From positions 186,001 to 250,000 of the forward strand of contig NZ_JAGQDF010000001.1 in NCBI RefSeq assembly GCF_018069875.1: a stretch of 64,000 nucleotides of DNA, given 5' to 3'. Of the stretch, positions 9,069 to 17,106 are shown one piece after another. The notes under the pieces were generated by a model, which worked only from the letters and a program-made list of their open reading frames with translations, did not search any database and had not been told where the DNA came from. Positions within the stretch are counted from its first letter, which is position 1; every line of letters starts with the position of its first letter. The stretch is from Ideonella alba. Lineage in GTDB: Bacteria > Pseudomonadota > Gammaproteobacteria > Burkholderiales > Burkholderiaceae_C. The translations under genes were made by a program, and so were the position numbers.

Positions 9069-10343
9069 GTGCCCGGGCGGCTGGATCGGCTGTGGCGGCT
9101 GGCGCGCTACCTGGGGGCCTTCGGGCTGGCCCGGGGCGGGCTGTTCATCGCCCCGCTGCTGATCGCCAACGCCTTGCCGGCCGCTGACTATGGTCGGCTG
9201 GAGTTCGCCCAGGCGGCCGGCTCGCTGGCGGCCAGCGTGCTGGGTCTGGGCACCGCGGCCGCCGTGCCGCTGGCGCTGATCCAGCAGCACGCCCAGGTCC
9301 GCTGGTCGGCGCTGCTGCTGCACCAGTTGCATCTGGCGCTGTGGCTGCTGCTGGCGCTGGCCGTGGCCTGGTGGTGGGTCGGGCCGGTCAGCGCGGGCGC
9401 GATGGCGGTGCTGTTCGCGCTGTCGCTGGCCCTGCAGGGCCTGTGGAGCACGCGCCTGAAGTCGGCCGGGCGGGCCGAGGCCTCGCTGGTCATGGACACC
9501 GGCCAGTGGCTGGTGCTGGCCCTGGCCACGCTGGGTGCCGCTGCGCTGGCGGTGCCGGCCGGCGATCGCCTGCCTTGGGCGGTGGCGGTGATGATGGCCT
9601 ATGGCGCCGCGCTGCTGCTGTTCACCGGGGCGCGCTGGCGCCGGGCCCAGCCGCCGGCCGACCGGCAGAGCTACCGTGATGCGCTGCGCCACAGCGTGCC
9701 GCTGATGCTGGCCGGTGTGCTGGCGCTGGTGGTCACCACCTCGGGGCGGCTGGGCATGGGCCTGCTCGGCGGCGCCGAACTGACCGGTGCCTACGCCGCG
9801 CTGGCGCGTGCGGCGGCCCTGCCCATCGTGGCCCACCAGGTGGTAATGGTGGCGCGTTTTCGCGCGCTGTTCGAACTGCCGCAGGCGGCGCTGGAGCGCG
9901 CGCTGCGCAGCGTGGTCTGGGCGGTGGTCGCGGCGGTGCTGGTGTTCGGCGTGGCCAGCGGGCCGCTGGGCCACTGGCTGGGCCCGGCCTTCTCGACCCA
10001 GTTCGCCGCCCACCGCGTGGCGGGTCTGTCCATCCTGGCGCAGAGCGTGCTGTGGTCGGCGATCGCGCTGAACGATCTGGTCAATGCCCGCCACGGGTCG
10101 GCTGCGGCCACCAACCGCTGGACGGCCGCCTGCCTGCTGCTGGCGCTGCCGCTGGCGGCCGCCTGGCTGCTGGACCGCGGCGTGACGCTGGAGCGCTATG
10201 CGCTGGTCCATTCCGGCGTGATGCTGGCCTACTACCTGTGCCAGGCCGCCGGCATGTGGCGCGCCGGGGTGCGCCTGCCGGCCGTCTGGTGGCCGGCGGC
10301 GCTGGCCTTTCTCTGCCTGAGCCTGCTTGCCCATGTCGTCTGA
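9069..10343 (+). CDS. Wzx-like polysaccharide flippase
   Basis: A 424-residue membrane protein with roughly twelve hydrophobic segments. The start GARG-type region (GAFGLARGGLFIAPLLIANAL) followed by ADYGRLEFAQAAGSL is characteristic of RfbX/Wzx-type oligosaccharide flippases of the MATE/MOP superfamily, which move undecaprenyl-linked repeat units across the inner membrane. The GTG start directly abuts the previous stop codon. Its end overlaps the next glycosyltransferase by 11 bp. Together with the Wzy-like gene it indicates a Wzx/Wzy-dependent pathway rather than an ABC exporter. Confidence 0.72.
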   Translation: MPGRLDRLWRLARYLGAFGLARGGLFIAPLLIANALPAADYGRLEFAQAAGSLAASVLGLGTAAAVPLALIQQHAQVRWSALLLHQLHLALWLLLALAVAWWWVGPVSAGAMAVLFALSLALQGLWSTRLKSAGRAEASLVMDTGQWLVLALATLGAAALAVPAGDRLPWAVAVMMAYGAALLLFTGARWRRAQPPADRQSYRDALRHSVPLMLAGVLALVVTTSGRLGMGLLGGAELTGAYAALARAAALPIVAHQVVMVARFRALFELPQAALERALRSVVWAVVAAVLVFGVASGPLGHWLGPAFSTQFAAHRVAGLSILAQSVLWSAIALNDLVNARHGSAAATNRWTAACLLLALPLAAAWLLDRGVTLERYALVHSGVMLAYYLCQAAGMWRAGVRLPAVWWPAALAFLCLSLLAHVV

Positions 10344-11481
10344 GTCCCTGTCCCCCCGTCCCGGCCGCGTGGTCCACTGGGCCAAGTTCTACCCGCCCGA
10401 GATGGGCGGCATGGAAAGCGTGGCCGTCAGCCTGGCGCGCGGTGCGGCGCAGGCGGGCTGGCAGGTCGAGGTGGTCTGCTTTGCCAAGGTCCATCTGCCC
10501 AGCGGTCCGGACGGCCAGGGCGTGCAGGTCTGGCGGGCGCCGGTGCGCTGGGCGCCGGCTTCGCAGCCGCTGTCGCTGCGCTACCTGTGGCAGGCCTGGC
10601 GCCGCGGGCGGCAGGCGGATGTGGTCCACCTGCACGTGCCCAACATGCTGGCGGCGCTGGCGGCGCTGGCCTTGCCGCGGCGCACCCGCGTGCTGGTGCA
10701 CTGGCACAGCGACGTGGTCGGCAAGGGCCTGCTGGGCCGGGTGCTGGCGCCGCTGGAGCGCGCCCTGCTGCGGCGCGCCGACCGTGTCGTGGCCACCTCG
10801 CAGGCCTATGCCGACGGCTCACCCAGCCTGCGTGGCATCGGCCACCGCCTGCGGGTGGTGCCGATCGGCGTGCCGGAGCCGGCGGTCGAGGCGGGCGCGC
10901 TGGACCCGGCCGTGCAGGCCTGGCTGGGCCCGCGGCGGCTGGTGCTGGCCGTGGGCCGGCTGGTGCCCTACAAGGGCTTTGCCACGCTGATGGACGCGGC
11001 GGCCGCGTTGCCGTCCGATGCCGCGGTGGTGATCGTCGGTGGTGGACCGCTGCACGACGAGCTGAGCCAGCGCATCGCCGCTGCCGGCCTGGGCCAGCGC
11101 GTGCTGCTGGCCGGCCGCCAGGGCGACGCCGAACTCGCCGCGCTGCTGCGCCGCGCCGCACTGTTCTGCCTGCCCTCGGTGGAGCGCTCCGAGGCCTTCG
11201 GCGTGGTGCTGGTCGAGGCGATGACGCATGGCCTGCCGATCGTCGCGACGCGGATCCCGGGCTCGGGCGTGCCCTGGGTCAACGCGGACGGTGAGTCCGG
11301 CCTGAACGTGCCCCCGGGCGATGCCCAGGCGCTGGCCCAGGCCTGCACGCGGCTGCTGACCGACGAGCCGCTGCGCGCCGCGCTGGCGCAAGGGGCCCGC
11401 CGGCGCTACGAGGCGGTCTTCACCGAGGCGGCCTCGGTCCAGGCGATGCTGGCGGTCTACGCCGACGCGCTGCGGCGCTGA
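10333..11481 (+). CDS. GT4-family glycosyltransferase
   Basis: A 382-residue GT-B retaining glycosyltransferase. The N-terminal domain begins VVHWAKFYPPEMGGMESVAVSLARG, the usual acceptor-side motif of GT4 enzymes. The donor-side domain has LVLAVGRLVPYKGFATLMDA, VIVGGGPLHDEL and the E-x7-E motif in SEAFGVVLVEAM. Cytosolic; it adds a hexose or N-acetylhexosamine from an NDP-sugar to the lipid-linked repeat unit. ATG 10333 is preferred to TTG 10327. It is the last plus-strand gene of this block and converges on a secreted beta-helix gene only 4 bp away. Confidence 0.82.
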   Translation: MSSESLSPRPGRVVHWAKFYPPEMGGMESVAVSLARGAAQAGWQVEVVCFAKVHLPSGPDGQGVQVWRAPVRWAPASQPLSLRYLWQAWRRGRQADVVHLHVPNMLAALAALALPRRTRVLVHWHSDVVGKGLLGRVLAPLERALLRRADRVVATSQAYADGSPSLRGIGHRLRVVPIGVPEPAVEAGALDPAVQAWLGPRRLVLAVGRLVPYKGFATLMDAAAALPSDAAVVIVGGGPLHDELSQRIAAAGLGQRVLLAGRQGDAELAALLRRAALFCLPSVERSEAFGVVLVEAMTHGLPIVATRIPGSGVPWVNADGESGLNVPPGDAQALAQACTRLLTDEPLRAALAQGARRRYEAVFTEAASVQAMLAVYADALRR

Positions 11482-11485
11482 GCGC

Positions 11486-12733
11486 TCAGCGAGCGCCGCG
11501 CGAGGCGTCGCCGTCGCGGTCGCGGATCTCGTAGCCCATGCGTTGCGCGGCCGCCTCGTGGCCCCGGTAGCGCTGAAGGGCCAGCTTGCCGCCGCTGTTG
11601 TCGGAGAAGATGCTGTTGCTGACCTCGACGTCGCGCACATTGGCCGTGTTGGCCCAGTCGAAGCCCACGGCCTGGCCGCCCTGGTCGAAGCGGAAGAAGC
11701 TCTGGCGGAACTCGACGCTGCGCACTGCGGCGCGGGCGTCGCCATGGCCCAGCGTGACCCCTGCCGCCGGACACAGCCGGCCCAGGCGGTAGCGGTCGTT
11801 GAAGATGAAGCGGTTGTTGGTGAAGCTGCTGCTCGACAGGAAGCGCGCGCCGATGTGGGCGCTGAGGTTGTTGTCGAACTCGCAGCCCTCGACCCACTGC
11901 CGGCTGGTGGCCGTCAGTGCGCCAGCGAAGTACAACCCGAAGGCCTGGTCCGCCGGCGCGGCGTTCTCGTGCTGCCAGCCGCAGGCCGAGAACGAGCACT
12001 TGGTGTAGGAGTGCGAGGAGCTCTGGACGAACGCGCCCCCCTGCTTGCACAGCACGAAGACACAGCGGTCCCAGCTCCAGGCCGGGCTGACCTGCACGCC
12101 GCCGTCGTCGATGAAGCCCCAGCCGCCGCAGCGCTCGATCCAGGTGCTGCGCACGAACATCGTCGAGGCGGAGAAATCGGGGTTGCGGTTGATCGCCAGG
12201 TCGGACACGGCGCGGATGCCGTGGCGTCCGAAGCCCATCACCCGGCACTGCTCGATCTCGCCGTACCACCAGCCCATCAGCTCCAGCGCGTCGCATTCGG
12301 GACCGGCACCACTGCCGTCCAGGGTCAGCGCGCGCAGGCCGCCGCCCCAGAAGAAGGTGGTGCTCACCGGCCCCTGGGCCGGCAGACCGCGCACCCGCAG
12401 CAAGGGGCCGCTGCGCCCCACATAGCGCAGCACCGTGCTGTGCATGCCCTCGCCCTGGAAGCTGATGCCCGAGGTGCGGCCGGTGCCAGGCAAGGTCCAG
12501 CTCAGGCTGCGCTCCAGCCGGTAGGTGCCGGCCGGGATGCGCAGCACGCCGCCGCCCTCGGCGAGCTGGTCGATCGCCTGCTGGAAGGCGGCCGAGGCAT
12601 CGCGCTGGCCGCTGCGGTCGGCGCCCAGGTCGGTGACGTCCACGCTGCGCACCGCGGAGGCCGCGCGCCCGGCCAGGGGCCAGGCCGCGGCCAGGGCCAG
12701 GGTGAGCAGGCGGCGGCGCAGCGGCGATGTCAT
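11486..12733 (-). CDS. exported right-handed beta-helix (pectate-lyase-3-like) protein
   Basis: A 415-residue protein with a twin-arginine-like or Sec signal, RRRLLTLALAAAWPLAGRA, at the N terminus. The mature part begins with VRSVDVTDLGADRSGQRDASAAFQQAID, the entry strand of Pectate_lyase_3 / GH28-like beta-helix proteins, and continues through repeated short strands such as VRDVEVSNSIFSDNSGGKL. Such proteins cleave or modify extracellular polysaccharides, or act in epimerisation. It faces the glycosyltransferase operon in opposite orientation and lies 11 bp downstream of the Wza-like export gene, suggesting cotranscription with export. The substrate is unknown; processing of the polymer encoded here is inferred. 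Confidence 0.65.
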   Translation of the reverse strand: MTSPLRRRLLTLALAAAWPLAGRAASAVRSVDVTDLGADRSGQRDASAAFQQAIDQLAEGGGVLRIPAGTYRLERSLSWTLPGTGRTSGISFQGEGMHSTVLRYVGRSGPLLRVRGLPAQGPVSTTFFWGGGLRALTLDGSGAGPECDALELMGWWYGEIEQCRVMGFGRHGIRAVSDLAINRNPDFSASTMFVRSTWIERCGGWGFIDDGGVQVSPAWSWDRCVFVLCKQGGAFVQSSSHSYTKCSFSACGWQHENAAPADQAFGLYFAGALTATSRQWVEGCEFDNNLSAHIGARFLSSSSFTNNRFIFNDRYRLGRLCPAAGVTLGHGDARAAVRSVEFRQSFFRFDQGGQAVGFDWANTANVRDVEVSNSIFSDNSGGKLALQRYRGHEAAAQRMGYEIRDRDGDASRGAR

Positions 12734-12744
12734 CGGAACCTCGC

Positions 12745-14799
12745 TCAGTTGGTGGCGGACCGCAGACCGGCCAGGCCCAGGCCCAGCTGGTACAGGATCT
12801 GGGTCCAGTCCTTGGCGTCCTGCAGGCGCGTGGTCTTGTTCATTTCCTCGGGCACGAACAGCGTGTCACCGGGCAGGGCGGTCATGCCGGCCAGCGGGCC
12901 GCTGCTGAACCAGCCCGCGCCCTGCAGGTTGCTGACCACGCTGCCATTGGCGCGCAGCACGAAGACGGCGTCCTTGTCGGCACCCCGGGTGGGGCCGCCG
13001 GCCATCTGCAGGTAGTCGCCCAGGTTGCGGCTGCCGTCGTAGACGAAGTTGCCCGTGTTGAAGACGCTGCCGAACACCCCCACCGAGGTCGGGCGGGCCG
13101 GCACGTACAGGCGGTCGCCGTCTTCCAGCTGCATCGGCGGCAGCGCGGCGCTGTCGGGCGCCATCTGCAGCACCAGGCGGCCGTCGGGCTGCAGGTTGCG
13201 CATCTTCTCGACCAGGCGCGCCGCAGCGTCGGCCCGGGCCTCCTGGGCCTTGACCTCGTCGCTGCTGGCGATGCGCTGGGTGGAGCTGGCGCGGGTGATG
13301 TCGACCTCGAGGTCGCGCAGCACGCGCTCGTAGTTGATCATCTGCGCCTGGCGCACGGTCTCGCGGGTGAACTGCGCGCCGAAGACATAGGCGTTGCCGG
13401 TGAAGCCGCCGGCCAGCTTGATGAGGTCGTCCAGGCTGCTGGCGGCCGGCAGCACATACACGCCGGGACGCAGCACCTCGCCCTCGATCACGACGCGCTT
13501 GTTCTGCCGCACCGTGGGCTGGCGCGGATCCACCGCGCTGTGCACCGTGACGATGTCGCCGCGGCCCAGCGGGCGACGCGCCGCCTCGGACAGCGGCACC
13601 TCGAAGACGCGGGCGCCGTTGCGGTCGTCCAGCGGCTCGATCGACAGGCGGTTGGCGTCCGCCACCGAGGACAGGCCACCGACCATCTTCAGCGCGTTGT
13701 CCAGCGTCTCGCCGGGCTTGAGCTCGACCACCGCCGGCAGGTTCACGCTGCCCAGCAGCGCCACCTGGGGGCCGACCGGCAGCACATGCACCACATCGTC
13801 CGGCTGCAGCACCTGGTCGGCGCGGCGGTCGCCGCTGACCAGCAGGTCATACAGGTCGAAGGGCATCGGTGCCTGGCCCTTGCGGCGCAGCTCGATGCGG
13901 CGGAAGCTGCCGGCCGCGGTGGGGCCGCCCGCCTGGATCAGCGCCGACGAGACCGTGGACAGGCCGCTGACCACGTAGCTGCCGGGGCGGGCCACGAAGC
14001 CGGTCAGGTAGACCCGCATGCCGCGCAGCTGGCCCAGCGACACGTTGAGGTTGAAGTTGCGGAAGACCTTGGCCAACTGGCGGTTCAACAGCGCCGGCAG
14101 CTCGCTGTAGCGGGTGCCGGCAACCATCACGCTGCCCGCGCGCGGCAGCGTGATGCGGCCCGCACGGTCCACCTGCACGCGGGTATCGACATCGACCGAG
14201 CCCCAGACGGTGATCGCCAGCTCGTCGCCGGGCACCACCACATAGTCGGCCGGCACCACCGGCGAGGGATCGGTGGCGCCCAGGTCGGGCTGCATCAGCT
14301 CGGCGCCCAGGCGGCGCACCATCACTGGCATCGCCAGGCGCTGCACGTACTGTTCGAACTCGCCGGGCACGTAAGGCACCGCCTCCGGCTGCCAGATCTG
14401 GCCGGGCAGGCCCTGCAGCCGCTGCTGCTGGCCTGGGTTCTGCAGGGTGCGCAGACCGCCGGGACGGCCTTGCAGGCGCGGGTCGAGCGGCTGCATGCTG
14501 GAGGGCGGGACCTGCATCTGAGGCATGCCCATCGTGTTGCCCTGGCCGTAGCCGCCGACCGTGCCGGTCTGGTTGCCGTAGACGCCGGTGGTCGAGCCCG
14601 TGGTGTTGTTGCCGTTGTTGCCCAGCACCTGGCCGGCGTAGCCCCCGGTGTTGCCGGTGACCACCGGCAGCCCCAGGTTGTTGTTCAGCGAATTGTTGGA
14701 CTGGGCCTGCAACACCGGCGAAGCCAGTCCCAGCAGAGCCGAGAGGATCAGCGGCAGCGCACGCTGGACGACGGGGGCGAGGTGAGAGGGCAGGCGCAT
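12745..14799 (-). CDS. Wza-like polysaccharide export protein with SLBB domains
   Basis: A 684-residue outer-membrane/periplasmic export protein. It has a signal peptide (about residues 1-32, ending VLQAQ), then an unusual Asn/Gly/Thr-rich segment (about 35-90), a poly_export domain around DYVVVPGDELAITVWGSVDV, and several SLBB-like modules (for example VYLTGFVARPGSYVVSG, VVIEGEVLRPGVYVLP and VFGSVFNTGNFVYDG). Wza itself is about 380 residues, so this is a long multi-SLBB form. ATG 14799 is chosen because the signal peptide starts there; the longer frame upstream lacks signal features. No clear lipobox cysteine is seen. It would form the exit channel for the polysaccharide. Confidence 0.8.
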   Translation of the reverse strand: MRLPSHLAPVVQRALPLILSALLGLASPVLQAQSNNSLNNNLGLPVVTGNTGGYAGQVLGNNGNNTTGSTTGVYGNQTGTVGGYGQGNTMGMPQMQVPPSSMQPLDPRLQGRPGGLRTLQNPGQQQRLQGLPGQIWQPEAVPYVPGEFEQYVQRLAMPVMVRRLGAELMQPDLGATDPSPVVPADYVVVPGDELAITVWGSVDVDTRVQVDRAGRITLPRAGSVMVAGTRYSELPALLNRQLAKVFRNFNLNVSLGQLRGMRVYLTGFVARPGSYVVSGLSTVSSALIQAGGPTAAGSFRRIELRRKGQAPMPFDLYDLLVSGDRRADQVLQPDDVVHVLPVGPQVALLGSVNLPAVVELKPGETLDNALKMVGGLSSVADANRLSIEPLDDRNGARVFEVPLSEAARRPLGRGDIVTVHSAVDPRQPTVRQNKRVVIEGEVLRPGVYVLPAASSLDDLIKLAGGFTGNAYVFGAQFTRETVRQAQMINYERVLRDLEVDITRASSTQRIASSDEVKAQEARADAAARLVEKMRNLQPDGRLVLQMAPDSAALPPMQLEDGDRLYVPARPTSVGVFGSVFNTGNFVYDGSRNLGDYLQMAGGPTRGADKDAVFVLRANGSVVSNLQGAGWFSSGPLAGMTALPGDTLFVPEEMNKTTRLQDAKDWTQILYQLGLGLAGLRSATN

Positions 14800-14953
14800 C
14801 GTCTTCTGAAAGTGGTCACGTCCAGGACCGCGTCGCCAGGGCGCCGCAGCACCCAGGCGGTCCGCACGGTTCGCGCTGGCGCGCGGCCCGCGCCGACGGG
14901 TCGAGCCGGCCATTGTAGGGGGCGACCCTCAGGGGCGGCGGTAAGATGGCGGG
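14800..14953. promoter_or_regulatory. divergent promoter region between export gene and initiating transferase
   Basis: This 154-bp gap separates two divergently transcribed genes. On the minus strand a TACAAT hexamer (positions 14917 to 14912) is a good -10 candidate for the export gene, giving a leader of about 105 nt. On the plus strand TAAGAT (about 14942-14947) lies just before the WecA-like start and is a weaker candidate. No convincing -35 was found for either. Confidence 0.35.
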
Positions 14954-16045
14954 ATGGAGATCCTGTTGACATCTTTCACGGTGGCCTGGGTCCTGACCCT
15001 TATCGCGGTGAGATCGTCACGGCATTTTGCGCACCTGTCGCACGACAACGACCTGTCGGGCCCGCAGAAGATCCACGCTGAACCGGTGCCCCGCATCGGC
15101 GGGCTGGGCATCTTCGGTGGCGTGCTGGCAGCGGTGGTGCTGCTCGACTGGCGCGGGGGCCCGGGATGGTCGTTCGGTGCCTTGCTGATGATGGCCGCGG
15201 TGCCGGCCTTTGCCGCCGGTTTCATCGAAGACCTGCTCAAGTCGGTCAGCCCCTTGCGTCGGCTGCTCGCCACCGCGGCGTCGGCGGCACTCGCGGCCGT
15301 GCTGGTCGATGCGCTGGTGCGGCGCACCGACATCCCTGGCCTGGACTGGGTGGCTGCGTCCACCGTGGGTGCCGCCGTGCTGACCATCCCGGCCGTGGCG
15401 GGCATTGCCAACGCGGTCAACATCATCGACGGCTTCAATGGACTGGCCTCGATGTGTTCGATGCTGATGCTGGCTGCCATCGCCTACGTGGCCTTTCAGG
15501 TGGGCGACCAGGAACTGGTCTACCTGGCCGTGGCGGGGATTGGCGCCGTGCTGGGCTTCTTCCTGTGGAACTACCCGGCCGGCCAGATCTTCCTGGGCGA
15601 TGGCGGCGCCTACTTCCTGGGCTTCTTCGTGGCCGAACTGGGCGTGCTGCTGATCGTGCGCAACCAGCAGGTCTCGCCGCTGTTCCCGCTGGTGGTGTGC
15701 ATCTACCCGGTCTTCGAGACCCTGTTCTCGATCTACCGCCGGGTGGTGGTGCGTGGCCACCATGCCAGCCACCCGGATGGCGTGCACCTGCACTCCCTGG
15801 TCTTCAAGCGCCTGATGCGCTGGGCGGTGGGCAGCCAGGACCCGCGCCAGCGCACCCGCCGCAATTCCCTGACCTCGCCCTACCTGTGGGTGCTGTGCTC
15901 GCTGCCCCTGGCGCCGGCGGTGCTGAGCTGGCACAGCTCGGCCATCCAGGCGGCGCTGCTGGTCACCTTTGCCCTGATCTACGTGGCGCTGTATTCGCGC
16001 ATCGTGACCTTCCGCACGCCGCGTTGGCTGATCTTCCGCCGCTGA
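14954..16045 (+). CDS. undecaprenyl-phosphate sugar-1-phosphate transferase (WecA/WbpL-like)
   Basis: A 363-residue polytopic membrane enzyme of the MraY/WecA family. Diagnostic cytoplasmic motifs are visible: KIHAEPVPRIGGLGIF near residue 40, NAVNIIDGFNGLA near 155, FLWNYPAGQIFLGDGGAYFLG near 205, and the histidine-rich loop HHASHPDGVHLHSLVFKR near 270. It transfers an N-acetylhexosamine-1-phosphate from a UDP-sugar to undecaprenyl phosphate, starting repeat-unit assembly. It reads away from the export gene and is followed 62 bp later by pseB. The exact sugar cannot be told from sequence. Confidence 0.85.
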   Translation: MEILLTSFTVAWVLTLIAVRSSRHFAHLSHDNDLSGPQKIHAEPVPRIGGLGIFGGVLAAVVLLDWRGGPGWSFGALLMMAAVPAFAAGFIEDLLKSVSPLRRLLATAASAALAAVLVDALVRRTDIPGLDWVAASTVGAAVLTIPAVAGIANAVNIIDGFNGLASMCSMLMLAAIAYVAFQVGDQELVYLAVAGIGAVLGFFLWNYPAGQIFLGDGGAYFLGFFVAELGVLLIVRNQQVSPLFPLVVCIYPVFETLFSIYRRVVVRGHHASHPDGVHLHSLVFKRLMRWAVGSQDPRQRTRRNSLTSPYLWVLCSLPLAPAVLSWHSSAIQAALLVTFALIYVALYSRIVTFRTPRWLIFRR

Positions 16046-16047
16046 TC

Positions 16048-16077
16048 CTCGCCCCGGCCGCCCGAGGCGGCAGCGAG
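16048..16077 (+). promoter_or_regulatory. compound hairpin before pseB
   Basis: Two nested stems are visible: CTCGC (16048-16052) with GCGAG (16073-16077), and CCGCC (16058-16062) with GGCGG (16066-16070). It lies between the initiating transferase and pseB and is followed by GATAAT, a possible -10. There is no T-run, so it could be a weak terminator, an mRNA structure or part of a pseB promoter. Confidence 0.3.
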
Positions 16078-16107
16078 ATAATCCCCTCTTCAGTCCCCGT
16101 CAACACC

Positions 16108-17106
16108 ATGCTCAGCAACCAGACCATTCTCGTCACCGGCGGTACCGGCTCCTTCGGCAACACCTTCGTGCCGATGACCCTGGCCAAGTACAACCCGAAG
16201 AAGATCATCATCTACTCGCGCGACGAGATGAAGCAATGGGACATGGCCAAGAAGTTCCAGGGCGATCCGCGCGTGCGCTTCTTCATCGGTGATGTGCGTG
16301 ACCGCGAGCGCCTGTACCGCGCGCTCGACGGCGTTGACCTGGTCGTGCACGCCGCCGCCACCAAGATCGTCCCCACCGCCGAGTACAACCCCTTCGAGTG
16401 CGTCAAGACCAATGTGCTGGGCGCGATGCACCTGATCGACGCCTGCATCGACCGCGGTGTGCGCCGCGTGGTGGCCCTGTCCACCGACAAGGCCTCCAGC
16501 CCGGTCAACCTGTATGGCGCCACCAAGCTGGCCTCGGACAAGCTGTTCGTCGCCGGCAACTCCTACGCTGGCGGCCATGACACCCGCTTTGCGGTCGTGC
16601 GCTACGGCAACGTGATGGGCTCGCGCGGCTCGGTGATCCCCTTCTTCCTGTCGATCCGCGACAAGGGCGAGCTGCCGATCACCGACGACCGCATGACCCG
16701 CTTCATGATCTCGCTGGAGCAGGGCGTGGAGCTGGTCTGGCACGCCTTCGAGGACATGGTGGGCGGCGAGATCTACGTCAAGAAGATCCCCTCGATGAAG
16801 GTCACCGACCTGGCCACCGCGGTGGCGCCCGAAGCCACGCAGAAGGTGGTCGGCATCCGCCCGGGCGAGAAGCTGCACGAGCAGATGATCAGCCCCGAGG
16901 ACTCGTTCTACACCTACGAGTACCCGGAGCACTTCAAGATCCTGCCCGCCATCCACAACTGGGACACCACCAGCGAGCGCATCAAGGACGGTGTCAAGGT
17001 GCCCGAGGGCTTCGAGTACGCCAGCGACAACAACAGCGAGTGGATGAGCATCGAGCAGCTGCGCGAATGGGTGGCTGCCAACGCCCACAAGATCGGCAAC
17101 ATCTGA
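16108..17106 (+). CDS. pseB: UDP-N-acetylglucosamine 4,6-dehydratase (inverting)
   Basis: A 332-residue short-chain dehydrogenase/reductase. The Rossmann motif is TGGTGSFGN at residues 10-18, and the catalytic region has T126-D127-K128 and Y136-x3-K140 (NLYGATK). The C-terminal segment GIRPGEKLHEQMISPEDS is typical of the PseB/FlaA1/CapD branch. PseB converts UDP-GlcNAc to the UDP-4-keto-6-deoxy-L-arabino sugar, the first step to pseudaminic acid. Its stop overlaps the pseC start by one base (TGATG), so the two are coupled. ATG 16108 begins directly at the Rossmann strand. Confidence 0.92.
   Translation: MLSNQTILVTGGTGSFGNTFVPMTLAKYNPKKIIIYSRDEMKQWDMAKKFQGDPRVRFFIGDVRDRERLYRALDGVDLVVHAAATKIVPTAEYNPFECVKTNVLGAMHLIDACIDRGVRRVVALSTDKASSPVNLYGATKLASDKLFVAGNSYAGGHDTRFAVVRYGNVMGSRGSVIPFFLSIRDKGELPITDDRMTRFMISLEQGVELVWHAFEDMVGGEIYVKKIPSMKVTDLATAVAPEATQKVVGIRPGEKLHEQMISPEDSFYTYEYPEHFKILPAIHNWDTTSERIKDGVKVPEGFEYASDNNSEWMSIEQLREWVAANAHKIGNI

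Noticed and set aside
12727-15081. A 784-codon plus-strand frame over the Wza-like gene
   Set aside because: Antisense shadow of the SLBB export gene; composition and lack of motifs show it is not coding.
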